A stretch of 64,000 nt of DNA. Origin: DASQZK01 sp963809925 (lineage in GTDB: Bacteria > Bacteroidota > Bacteroidia > Bacteroidales > GCA-2748055). Shown piece after piece: positions 54,506-62,192 of this stretch. Both the position numbers and the translations under genes were made by a program. Location of the stretch: positions 620,001 through 684,000 of the forward strand of contig CAWELH010000008.1 in NCBI GenBank assembly GCA_963809925.1, read 5' to 3'. The notes beneath the pieces were generated by a model. The model had not been told where the DNA came from. It was given only the letters and a program-made list of their open reading frames with translations, and made no database searches. The stretch's first letter is position 1. Each line of letters begins with the position of its first letter.

Positions 54506-55648
54506 TTATAGTTTTTTTCTCCGTTTTTTCCGTTTCTTTATCCTTGCAGTGCTGTCCTCAAATCTGGTCAGACTTTCCTCGCCGATGACATCATTAAAAC
54601 CCATGGATTTTACCGTTTCGGCTTCAATCAGATCCACGAGACGCTCGGGAGATTTCCCTATATTGTTCATCTCAATGATTTCCCATACTCTCTCAACAGG
54701 AACGGGTATAAGGTTTACAGCCATAGACCGGTCAAAGGAATACCAGTAAATTCCCCGATAGATATCGGTTTTCTGGTGGAATGCCTCCCCATCCCTGGTC
54801 TTCAGCACAATATCCCTGTTAGGGAATTCTTTCTGGGCATCCACATAGCTGGTAACTTCATAATTCAGGCAGCATTTAAGCTTACCGCATTGTCCGGCAA
54901 GTTTCTGTGGGTTCAGTGATATCTCCTGGTACCTGGCCGCGGTGGTTGTCACCGAGACGAAGTTGGTGAGCCATGTAGCACAGCAGAGTTCTCTTCCGCA
55001 GGAGCCAATGCCTCCGATCCTGCCGGCTTCCTGCCGTGCGCCGATCTGCTTCATCTCAATTCGTATCCGGAAGGCTTCAGCAAGGTCCTTGATGAGCTGC
55101 CGGAAGTCAACCCGTTCATCGGCGATGTAATAAAATATAGCCTTTGTTTTATCACCCTGGTACTCAACATCACCGATCTTCATGTTAAGGTTAAGTCTGG
55201 TAGCAATTTCCCGGGACCTTAACATGGTAGTGGTTTCAAGGTCAATGGCTTCTTTCCATTTATCGAGATCGACCTGTTTTGCCTTGCGGTATATCTTCTT
55301 TATTTCTTCAGAATTCTGAGAAATCCCGTATTTAGCCAACTGCATGTAAACGATATCACCGGTGAGGCTAACAATGCCAATATCGTGACCGGGTGAAGCT
55401 TCAACGGCAACCATATCACCTCTTTTAAGCCGCAGCTCATTTATATTCCTGTAAAATGCTTTTCTGGTATTTTTGAACCGGACCTCAACAAGGTCTGTTT
55501 CTGTGGTCGTTGCAGGCAAATCTCTCAGCCAGTTATAATCATCAAGTTTTGAGCACGAACTAAAATAACTGGTCGATTTCTCGGTATTATCATTAAGATC
55601 TTCTTTGCATAAGCCTGAGCAACAACCCCTGTGAATCATTTCATCCAT
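54506..55648 (-). CDS. PSP1-domain protein, RicT/YaaT-like
   Basis: Cytoplasmic protein of 380 residues, with a PSP1 domain (VEVRFKNTRKAFYRN, and later a Cys-rich part). The Cys motifs are SCGRELCCATWL and QCGKLKCCLNYE, the CxxxxCC-type pattern of RicT (YaaT). In Bacillus, RicT with RicA and RicF binds Fe-S clusters and helps RNase Y mature RNAs; in Bacteroidota the role is not established. The C-terminal tail is Lys/Arg-rich. Starts 46 bp after holB, with its own candidate promoter. Confidence 0.9.
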   Translation of the reverse strand: MDEMIHRGCCSGLCKEDLNDNTEKSTSYFSSCSKLDDYNWLRDLPATTTETDLVEVRFKNTRKAFYRNINELRLKRGDMVAVEASPGHDIGIVSLTGDIVYMQLAKYGISQNSEEIKKIYRKAKQVDLDKWKEAIDLETTTMLRSREIATRLNLNMKIGDVEYQGDKTKAIFYYIADERVDFRQLIKDLAEAFRIRIEMKQIGARQEAGRIGGIGSCGRELCCATWLTNFVSVTTTAARYQEISLNPQKLAGQCGKLKCCLNYEVTSYVDAQKEFPNRDIVLKTRDGEAFHQKTDIYRGIYWYSFDRSMAVNLIPVPVERVWEIIEMNNIGKSPERLVDLIEAETVKSMGFNDVIGEESLTRFEDSTARIKKRKKRRKKL

Positions 55649-55675
55649 AGCACATATTCTGTTGGTTGTCTGTCA

Positions 55676-55683
55676 CAAAAGTA
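55676..55683 (-). promoter_or_regulatory. Candidate internal -7 box for ricT
   Basis: On the - strand TACTTTTG matches TAnnTTTG, 28 bp before the ricT start, with a TTG 23 bp further up, inside the holB 3' end. Confidence 0.4.
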
Positions 55684-55694
55684 GCGTAAATATA

Positions 55695-56816
55695 TTACAT
55701 ATGCAGCAACCTGATTATTTTCAGGGAAAGATCAAGCAAAACGATCTTTGCATATGCATTTGCCGCAATATGATTATAGGCTAAATTCAATTCTTCATAA
55801 ATGGCATACACATTTTTGCCATGTATAAATCTGGAAAAATTTTCGGAAAACTCGTTTTCATATGCCGCCATATGTGTAATTTCCCTTTCTCCAATGTTAA
55901 GCATGAAGTTTTCCCTGACCATTCTTATTGCATAGGTCAGGAACAGTTTCTGCTTCTCCCTGCCGATCCCCGACACGTCGTCGGCCCACTCAATCAGTTC
56001 CGCAACTCTCTTCCCGTAACAAAGGCGCATGAGCAGAATAAACTTCTCAAAATTAAATTTATTTTGTTCATCCGCACTGACGGCTGTAAGGGCTTTATTA
56101 AAATTACCGTTTGCCAGCCGGACAGCATCTGCGATCAGGTTATCCTGGATATCAAAAGCCGTTCTCAGTCCGCCATCTACTGCATCATCGCTCATCCGGC
56201 TGATCTTCACCAGCTGGGTCCGGCTTTGAATAGTTGGCAACACCTCCTCCGGCGTCTCTGAAACCAGCAGGAAAAGTGTTCCCTGTGGTGGCTCTTCGAT
56301 CAGTTTCAAAAGCTTATTGGCAGCTGTGGTGTTCATCCTCTCAGGCAACCACATGATGAGGACCTTGTATTCCGATTCGTACGACTTTAGACTCAGTTTC
56401 CGGATAATCTCCGAACTTTCCTTCGTCCCGATCATGCCCTGTTTGTTTTCCATCCCGATCTTTTCGTACCACTGGTATTGGTTCATATAAGGATTCTCCA
56501 GCAGGGCCTCCCTCCATCTTATAAGGAGGTTGTCACTGCCCGATTCACTCCCGGATGCCGAAGGAGCCGGAAATACAAAATGAAGGTCGGGATGTGCGAG
56601 CCTGGAATACTTCACGCATGACGGACATTTCCCGCAGGCTTCATCCTCCATCTTGTCGGTACAGCAAATATATTGTGCGTACGCCAGGGCCAGTGCAAGG
56701 TTGCCGCAGCCTTCAGGGCCGTGAAACATCTGGGCATGACTTATTCTTCCCTCCCTTGCTGAATGGATCAGCCTTTTCTTGATATCGTCATTTCCCGGAA
56801 TATCCCTGAAGAGCAT
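55695..56816 (-). CDS. holB: DNA polymerase III delta-prime subunit
   Basis: Clamp-loader subunit delta-prime, 373 residues. It has the AAA+ fold with a degraded Walker A (GPEGCGNLALALA), as expected because delta-prime does not hydrolyse ATP. A four-Cys zinc module lies in CCTDKMEDEACGKCPSC, and the SRTQ sensor appears as TIQSRTQLVKI. The ATG at 56816 is selected because the longer in-frame start (56861) lies within the predicted promoter box. It opens the holB-ricT-gldH-trmB-ATL run and is divergent from pgk. Confidence 0.9.
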   Translation of the reverse strand: MLFRDIPGNDDIKKRLIHSAREGRISHAQMFHGPEGCGNLALALAYAQYICCTDKMEDEACGKCPSCVKYSRLAHPDLHFVFPAPSASGSESGSDNLLIRWREALLENPYMNQYQWYEKIGMENKQGMIGTKESSEIIRKLSLKSYESEYKVLIMWLPERMNTTAANKLLKLIEEPPQGTLFLLVSETPEEVLPTIQSRTQLVKISRMSDDAVDGGLRTAFDIQDNLIADAVRLANGNFNKALTAVSADEQNKFNFEKFILLMRLCYGKRVAELIEWADDVSGIGREKQKLFLTYAIRMVRENFMLNIGEREITHMAAYENEFSENFSRFIHGKNVYAIYEELNLAYNHIAANAYAKIVLLDLSLKIIRLLHM

Positions 56817-56858
56817 TCGTGCGTCTGAATTAATTTTTATTTTGGCGGTCTGAGAAAA

Positions 56859-56866
56859 CAAAGGTA
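56859..56866 (-). promoter_or_regulatory. Candidate -7 box for holB
   Basis: On the - strand TACCTTTG is a perfect TAnnTTTG match, about 43 bp before the chosen start. It is the left half of a divergent pair with the pgk promoter. Confidence 0.5.
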
Positions 56867-56884
56867 ATTAAAAATACTTTTTTT

Positions 56885-56892
56885 TACCTTTG
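56885..56892 (+). promoter_or_regulatory. Candidate -7 box for pgk
   Basis: TACCTTTG is a perfect TAnnTTTG match 48 bp before the pgk start. The same eight bases appear on the opposite strand 26 bp to the left for holB. Confidence 0.5.
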
Positions 56893-56940
56893 AGCCTGAT
56901 ATTGAAAAAGGACAATTTGTAACCCGTAAAAACAATCGAT

Positions 56941-58131
56941 ATGCTTACAGTAGATCAGTACAATTTTAACGGTAAAAAGGCGATCATGAGAGTTGATTTC
57001 AATGTTCCTCTCAATGATAAGTTTGAAGTCACCGATGATACCCGTATCAGGGCAGCCCTTCCGACAATTAAAAAGATCCTTGCCGATGGCGGATCGGCCA
57101 TCCTGATGTCACACCTGGGCAGGCCCAAGGAAGGTCCGGAAGAAAAATTCTCGCTGAAGCATGTGATCAGTAACTTGTCAGGACACCTCGGTCAACCTGT
57201 AAAGTTCGCCCCTGATTGTATCGGTGATGCCACCCTTGCACAGAAGAAATCGCTGAAGCCGGGCGAAGTCCTTCTCCTCGAAAACCTGCGTTTTTACAAG
57301 GAAGAAACAAAAGGGGACGAAAATTTCTCCAGGAAGCTTGCTGAAGGCGCCGATGTGTATGTCAATGATGCCTTCGGTACAGCACACCGTGCCCATGCTT
57401 CCACTACCATCGTTGCAAATTTCTTCCCCAACGATAAGCTCTTTGGTTACCTGATCATCAATGAACTTCAGGCCATGGACAAAGTGCTGAAAAGTGCTGA
57501 AAAACCCTTTACCGCAATCATGGGCGGAGCCAAGGTCTCAGATAAAATTCTCGTCATTGAGAACCTTCTCGACAAAGTCGATAACCTGATCATCGGTGGT
57601 GGTATGACTTACACCTTCATCAAAGCCCGTGGTGGTGAGATCGGTAACTCTCTCTGCGAGGAAGATAAACTCGATGTAGCCAATGACCTCGTAAAAAAAG
57701 CCAGGGAAAAGGGCGTCAAACTGATCCTACCTGTCGATCATGTTCTGGCCGACAAATTCGACAATGCCGCCAACACTCAGTTAGGCCCCATCGATGAAGG
57801 AAAGTCAGGATGGATGGGCCTGGATATCGGCGATAAAAGCATCAGCCTCTTCACGGATGTGATCATGAATTCAAAAACCATTCTCTGGAACGGCCCGATG
57901 GGTGTTTTCGAAATGGAAAAATTCAGGAAAGGCACCGTTGCCATCGCTGAAGCCATTGCCAAAGCTACTAAAAATGGTGCATTCAGTCTTGTCGGCGGCG
58001 GCGATTCCGTGGCTGCGGTGAATAAATTCGGCCTGGCTGACAAGGTCAGTTATGTTTCTACCGGAGGCGGTGCAATGCTCGAGTATATCGAAGGTAAAGA
58101 ACTCCCTGGAATTAAAGCCATCCGAGGATAA
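56941..58131 (+). CDS. pgk: Phosphoglycerate kinase
   Basis: Glycolytic kinase transferring phosphate from 1,3-bisphosphoglycerate to ADP, 396 residues. The RVDFNVPLN substrate segment, SHLGRP, ENLRFYKEE, DAFGTAHRAHAS and the late GGGDSVAAVNK and STGGGAMLEY are all present. Length is normal and no oddities were seen. It is probably a single-gene transcript, divergent from holB. Confidence 0.97.
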   Translation: MLTVDQYNFNGKKAIMRVDFNVPLNDKFEVTDDTRIRAALPTIKKILADGGSAILMSHLGRPKEGPEEKFSLKHVISNLSGHLGQPVKFAPDCIGDATLAQKKSLKPGEVLLLENLRFYKEETKGDENFSRKLAEGADVYVNDAFGTAHRAHASTTIVANFFPNDKLFGYLIINELQAMDKVLKSAEKPFTAIMGGAKVSDKILVIENLLDKVDNLIIGGGMTYTFIKARGGEIGNSLCEEDKLDVANDLVKKAREKGVKLILPVDHVLADKFDNAANTQLGPIDEGKSGWMGLDIGDKSISLFTDVIMNSKTILWNGPMGVFEMEKFRKGTVAIAEAIAKATKNGAFSLVGGGDSVAAVNKFGLADKVSYVSTGGGAMLEYIEGKELPGIKAIRG

Positions 58132-58341
58132 CTTAGATATATCACTTATTCATATTTTTCAACCCCTCAGGACCATCAGTAGGCAGGTGCCACAGATGAT
58201 TTTGAGGGTTTTCTGTGTAAATAGTATACAAATCTGTGTAATAATTATACATCTTTACGTGAATAACGGCAGAATTCGTGCATAGCAGTGATGTAGCCCG
58301 GCTTATTGTTGAAAAAACTGCCTTTCAATTTCATTTATCCT

Positions 58342-58349
58342 TAATTTTG
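58342..58349 (+). promoter_or_regulatory. Candidate -7 box for the LuxE-like gene
   Basis: TAATTTTG fits TAnnTTTG and lies 6 bp before the ATG at 58356, implying a very short leader. It falls inside longer in-frame versions of the gene, so it argues for the short one. Confidence 0.35.
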
Positions 58350-58355
58350 CTTCCT

Positions 58356-59324
58356 ATGGAAATGATAAGGGACTATAATGAAGCACAGTTTGAGCGAACG
58401 GCACTGGAAGTGTTCCGGAAGCAGTATGATCAAGTACCTGTATACGGTGAGTTTGTCAGGGCACTCGGTGTCAAAGTGGATTTGGTGCATCGCATCGCGG
58501 ACATCCCATTCCTGCCGGCGGGCTTTTTCCGATCGCACGAAGTCATTGCCAGGGAAAAAGTTCCTGAGATCATATTTGAATCAAGCGGCACCACCGGGAT
58601 GGAAAAAAGCCGTCATCTCTTAGCCAGTACGGCGCTTTACCGTGAGAGTTTTACAAAAGGTTTTGAATATTTCTACGGCAATCCGGCTGATTGGTGTATC
58701 CTCGCCCTCCTGCCTTCCTACCTCGAAAGGGAAAATTCGTCGCTGGTGTATATGGCAAGACATCTCATTGAATTGTCGGGGGGAACGGGGAGCGGCTTTT
58801 ATCTTCACGATCATCACCGGTTGATGGAAAGCCTCAGAAATTTTAGGGCGGCAGGGCAGAAGACCCTTCTCCTTGGTGTAAGCTTTGCCCTCACCGATCT
58901 CGCTGAGGAGTACAAGGAAGATCTGTCAGACATTGTGATCATGGAAACCGGAGGGATGAAAGGAAGAAAGAAAGAGATGGTGAGAGAGGAAGTCCATTCC
59001 CTGATCACGGAACGTTTCGGTGTGCCTTCCGTTCATTCGGAATATGGAATGACGGAGTTACTCTCCCAGGCCTACTCAAAGGGCAGCGGTATCTTCAGGA
59101 CTCCACCATGGATGAAGGTCCTGATTCGGGAGAGTCATGACCCTTTCAGTATCCTCCCTCCCGGCAGCAGCGGGCTTATTAGTATCATCGACTTTGCCAA
59201 TGTTTATTCCTGCTCCTTCATTGCTACATCCGACCTCGGCCGTTCACATTCCGACGGCAGCTTTGAGGTACTCGGAAGAATGGATAATGCCGACATCAGG
59301 GGTTGTAACCTCCTGATCGCCTGA
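58356..59324 (+). CDS. LuxE-like acyl-protein synthetase
   Basis: Member of the acyl-protein synthetase/LuxE family, 322 residues, related in fold to adenylate-forming ligases. The phosphate-loop-like SSGTTGMEKSRHL lies at about residues 72-84, with SEYGMTELLSQAY in the middle part and a late LGRMDNADIRGCNLL. LuxE activates fatty acids as acyl-AMP and carries them on a Cys. Here no lux genes or acyl reductases are near, so the acyl donor and acceptor are unknown. Start ATG at 58356 is favoured; Met at 58362 is possible. Lies between pgk (+) and a converging DUF502 gene. Confidence 0.8.
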   Translation: MEMIRDYNEAQFERTALEVFRKQYDQVPVYGEFVRALGVKVDLVHRIADIPFLPAGFFRSHEVIAREKVPEIIFESSGTTGMEKSRHLLASTALYRESFTKGFEYFYGNPADWCILALLPSYLERENSSLVYMARHLIELSGGTGSGFYLHDHHRLMESLRNFRAAGQKTLLLGVSFALTDLAEEYKEDLSDIVIMETGGMKGRKKEMVREEVHSLITERFGVPSVHSEYGMTELLSQAYSKGSGIFRTPPWMKVLIRESHDPFSILPPGSSGLISIIDFANVYSCSFIATSDLGRSHSDGSFEVLGRMDNADIRGCNLLIA

Positions 59325-59331
59325 AATCAGG

Positions 59332-59898
59332 TCAACTTTTTGCCACTCCGCCGGAAACAATAAATTTCATGGTTTCCGTCGGGCTCATGTTGAAAGGTCT
59401 GACATGCTCGACAGGCACTATAAAAAGTTCACCTGAAAAGTTGTATGAATGAGGAAAATACACGGCTACCTTATCCATGATACCCAGATCTGTGAGATCC
59501 TCCTGTGTCAGGAAGCCCACCTTTTCGAGATCAGAGATCAGGTTTACCCTCACCAATACTGGCTGATTGAATTTCTTCTCCTTACCTACGAAAGCACTCA
59601 GCAGATCCCGGATGGAGCTGTAAACGAGGCTTAGCAATGGTGTCTTGTTGATCAATCGTCCCACCATGGTACGGATGGGCTTGAAAAAGATCGATTGGCC
59701 CAAAATGCCGAGCAGGGTGATTACAATGAACAGGCCCAGCAGTCCGAGTCCGGGGATGTGAAAACCCATATATTCATCCAGGTACTGGCTGAACAATCCG
59801 TCAAGAAAAGTAAACAGAAAGTAGATAATATAGATGGTCAGACCCAGGGGAGTAATGTATAATAAACCCTGCAAAAAATAAGTGAATATTCGCTTCAT
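59332..59898 (-). CDS. DUF502 membrane protein
   Basis: Integral membrane protein of 188 residues with two N-terminal hydrophobic segments (LLYITPLGLTIYIIYFLF and LGLLGLFIVITLLGILG), then a soluble part. PLLSLVYSSIRDLLSAF and FLTQEDL are typical of the DUF502 family. The function is unknown. It converges on the LuxE-like gene, with only seven bases between the two stop codons and no clear terminator. Upstream lies the 1.5-kb repeat island. Confidence 0.9.
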   Translation of the reverse strand: MKRIFTYFLQGLLYITPLGLTIYIIYFLFTFLDGLFSQYLDEYMGFHIPGLGLLGLFIVITLLGILGQSIFFKPIRTMVGRLINKTPLLSLVYSSIRDLLSAFVGKEKKFNQPVLVRVNLISDLEKVGFLTQEDLTDLGIMDKVAVYFPHSYNFSGELFIVPVEHVRPFNMSPTETMKFIVSGGVAKS

Positions 59899-60110
59899 GA
59901 TGATATGATTTGATTTTGAATCTGTTTGCTGTTTTTGTGAATCCTGGGGATTTTTTACCTAATAGCAAAGTAAGTATCTTTTCAGGCATTGTCAAAACGG
60001 TATTCAAGCATGGCAGAAGGATATGCCTGATAAGTGTTGAGGAGGAAGGCACGGAGTGATGGAAGTGAGGAGTAATAAGGAAATTTCTGCCATCGCCGCA
60101 AATCACCATT

Positions 60111-60370
60111 ATTGAACCACATAAGGCACATGAGGGCACATAAGAAGCCATGGGATTTATCGAGAGTCATTTCAATTGGATAACTCATCATGATCTACCA
60201 CAGACAGCCTCGTATATTACCTTTATTGAACCACATAAGGCACATAAGGGCACATAAGAAGCCATGGATTTATCGAGAGTCATTTCAATTGGATAACTCA
60301 TCATGATCTACCACAGACAGCCTCGTATATTACCTTTATTGAACCACATAAGGCACATGAGGTCTCATAA
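60111..60370. repeat. Tandem repeat, 113-114-bp unit, two copies plus a partial third
   Basis: The unit begins ATTGAACCACATAAGGCACA at 60111, 60225 and 60338 (114 and 113 bp apart, one G deleted in copy two). The first two copies are nearly identical, including the GATCTACCACAGACAGCCTC segment; the third is cut after about 30 bases. Another fragment of the same unit lies at 60783-60838. High identity implies recent duplication. Confidence 0.93.
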
Positions 60371-60454
60371 GTTGCCGTGAATTAACCTATGGATGATAAT
60401 CCAAGCTCATTAAAACGTGATTTGAACTGCGATAATACTTTTTGAACCATTCCC

Positions 60455-60540
60455 TACCGCGGAGCGGTAAAATTATAATAGCCACGGTTACGCCCGTGGT
60501 TGAAACGACCCACATCCCCAAACCCCGGAGGGGTTTAATA
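60455..60540. repeat. Cluster of small REP-like palindromes
   Basis: Three short inverted repeats in 85 bp: TACCGCGGAGCGGTA (60455-60469), GCCACGG..CCGTGG (60481-60499) and AACCCCGGAGGGGTTT (60521-60536). Palindromes of this type are often dispersed in Bacteroidota intergenic DNA. Confidence 0.75.
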
Positions 60541-60559
60541 GATGTTCCCAGAGCCTGTC

Positions 60560-60773
60560 AATATTGTTCTTATATACGTAATTGCAGGGGTTCCCACCCC
60601 CCACCCACCACCCTTAATCCGCAAAAAGAACAAATCTCAGCTACCCTCCGCTATGTTATAAAACAGAGTGCTAAAGTTTTTGCAAAAGTAAAACCGGGCT
60701 CCCCCGTGCCCCCGATTATCCCTTAATGTGGATTATGACGGAATATCAGCCTGTGTAAATATGTTTTTTTCGG
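60560..60773. repeat. 214-bp dispersed element, copy 2
   Basis: Counterpart of 18815-19028, equal in length, 41.7 kb away on the same strand. A shared reading frame encodes RGSHPPPTTLN and KPGSPVPP in both copies. Confidence 0.85.
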
Positions 60774-60782
60774 ACAACACCG

Positions 60783-60850
60783 CAAATCACCATTATTGAA
60801 CCACATAAGGCACATAAAGGCACATAAGAAGCCATGGGTAAACCCATGGC
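60783..60850. repeat. Partial copy of the 113-bp unit with an 18-bp palindrome
   Basis: Carries the same ATTGAACCACATAAGGCACA start and CACATAAGAAGCC segment as the tandem unit, then ends in GCCATGGGT-AA-ACCCATGGC (60831-60850), a perfect hairpin. Confidence 0.8.
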
Positions 60851-61106
60851 TTAAGAAATGTTTCATCCAAACTAATCCCTTCCAAGAGCGGTAAATTTAT
60901 TATAGCCACGGTCACGTCCGCGGCAGGTGAAGCACCGTTACCCGCCTCCCCGGAGGGTACGCAGATATTGTAGCCTTGTGAAAAAAGATATTATTATACA
61001 ATTTGACATTGGCATGTCCCGGCGAACAAGAAGTAAACTCCTCCGGGTATGGAGATCTGGGACACAATCTAGTCCAAACATCCCCCATTCACTGACCAAA
61101 TAAGAA

Positions 61107-61140
61107 GTGATGAAGTGATGAGGTGATGAAGTGATGAGGT
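61107..61140. repeat. GTGATGAAG-type minisatellite
   Basis: Four to five GTGATGA(A/G)G units just ahead of array D; the flank shares CAAATAAGAAGTGATGAAG with the tract at 19060. Confidence 0.75.
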
Positions 61141-61184
61141 GGGAAGAAGTTCAGACGACCCTTAGACCACTCTTGAATTCACCA

Positions 61185-61431
61185 AACCGCCGTAGTTTCA
61201 ATGCAGGTAGACCGCGTCCGCCGTAGTTTCAACATAGGTGGACCGCGTCCTCCGTAGCTTCAGCGAAGGTGGACCGCGTCCGCCGTAGCTTCAACGATAG
61301 GTGGACCGCGTCCGCCGTAGTTTCAACGTAGGTGGACCGCGCCCTCCGTAGCTTCAGCGTAGGTGGACCGCGTCCTCCGTAGCTTCAGCGAAGGTGGACC
61401 GCGTCCTCCGTAGCTTCAGCGAAGGTGGATC
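61185..61431. repeat. Tandem array D, eight 31-bp units
   Basis: GTAG step at 61192, 61223, 61254, 61285, 61317, 61348, 61379 and 61410, spacing 31 with one 32. The unit is that of array A (CCGCGTCC..CCGTAGCTTCA), with more mismatches between units. It ends seven bases before the stop codon of the YjbR-like gene. Confidence 0.93.
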
Positions 61432-61437
61432 ACTCCC

Positions 61438-61809
61438 TCACTCCCCCTTCCTTCCCTCCTCAGCCATCCTTATCCTCTCCCTGTCCCGCATGGGGAGCTT
61501 CTCCACTACCTGCCAGTAGGAATGACGGATCCATTCCTTAAGCTCTTCCGCGCTTACATGGTCGACCTGTATGGTGTTCCAGTATTTTTTGTTCATATGA
61601 TACCCGGGTGTCACAGCATCGTAATGTTCCCTGAGACTTATCGCCAGCTCTGGATCACACTTCAGGTTGATACTTAACCCGGCATCAAGACTTAATAGTC
61701 CGAATATCTTGCCGGCAACCTTAAAGACAAGTGTGGATTCATCGAAGGGAAAGCTCTCTGACGTTTCTGACTTTGAGAGGCAGTACTCCCGGATGGTTTC
61801 AGCATTCAT
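61438..61809 (-). CDS. YjbR/MmcQ-family protein
   Basis: Small protein of 123 residues of the YjbR (MmcQ) family, with the typical N-terminus CLSKSETSESFPFDESTLVFKV, then LSLDAGLSINLKCDPE and YHMNKKYWNTI near the C-terminus. Members have a CyaY-like fold and are thought to bind DNA, but the role is not settled. The stop codon lies seven bases from array D. Starts three bases after the yraN-like gene, so the two may be co-transcribed. Confidence 0.9.
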   Translation of the reverse strand: MNAETIREYCLSKSETSESFPFDESTLVFKVAGKIFGLLSLDAGLSINLKCDPELAISLREHYDAVTPGYHMNKKYWNTIQVDHVSAEELKEWIRHSYWQVVEKLPMRDRERIRMAEEGRKGE

Positions 61810-61812
61810 GAT

Positions 61813-62181
61813 TTACCAGTTTACGCCGGGAATAAATGCCGATTCAACATGTTCAATCCTGTGGCCTCCACGAAAAAAGACAACCACAACCAGGTCAAAC
61901 CGGACTTCCATCCCGATATTGTATTTAAAAATATATGCTTCAGCTGCATCAACGATATGGCGCATTTTTTTCATGCTGAGCAGCTCCGAAGGGTTATCGT
62001 AATTGCTTTCCAGGGTGCTTTTAACTTCCACAACAATAAGGTGGTCATCATGTTCTGCAATAATATCAAGTTCTTTATGATAATACCGCCAGTTGGTAGC
62101 CAGAATTTTGTATCCTTTTTCTGACAGGAATGCCCGGGTAAGCTCTTCGGCTTTCTTCCCGGTTTCTGAGTTTGCTGACAT
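61813..62181 (-). CDS. YraN-family (UPF0102) endonuclease-like protein
   Basis: Protein of 122 residues in the YraN family, which has a restriction-endonuclease-like fold. The putative catalytic segment reads LDIIAEHDDHLIVVEVKST (Asp, Glu, Lys). The N-terminal GKKAEELTRAFLSEKGYKIL is typical. Biological function is unknown in most bacteria. It follows the LD-carboxypeptidase gene with 11 bases between them on the - strand. Confidence 0.92.
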   Translation of the reverse strand: MSANSETGKKAEELTRAFLSEKGYKILATNWRYYHKELDIIAEHDDHLIVVEVKSTLESNYDNPSELLSMKKMRHIVDAAEAYIFKYNIGMEVRFDLVVVVFFRGGHRIEHVESAFIPGVNW

Positions 62182-62192
62182 ACGCTGAAAAT

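Noticed and set aside
59899..61437. Insertion sequence behind the repeat island
   Set aside because: No transposase frame and no terminal inverted repeats with target duplications could be identified.
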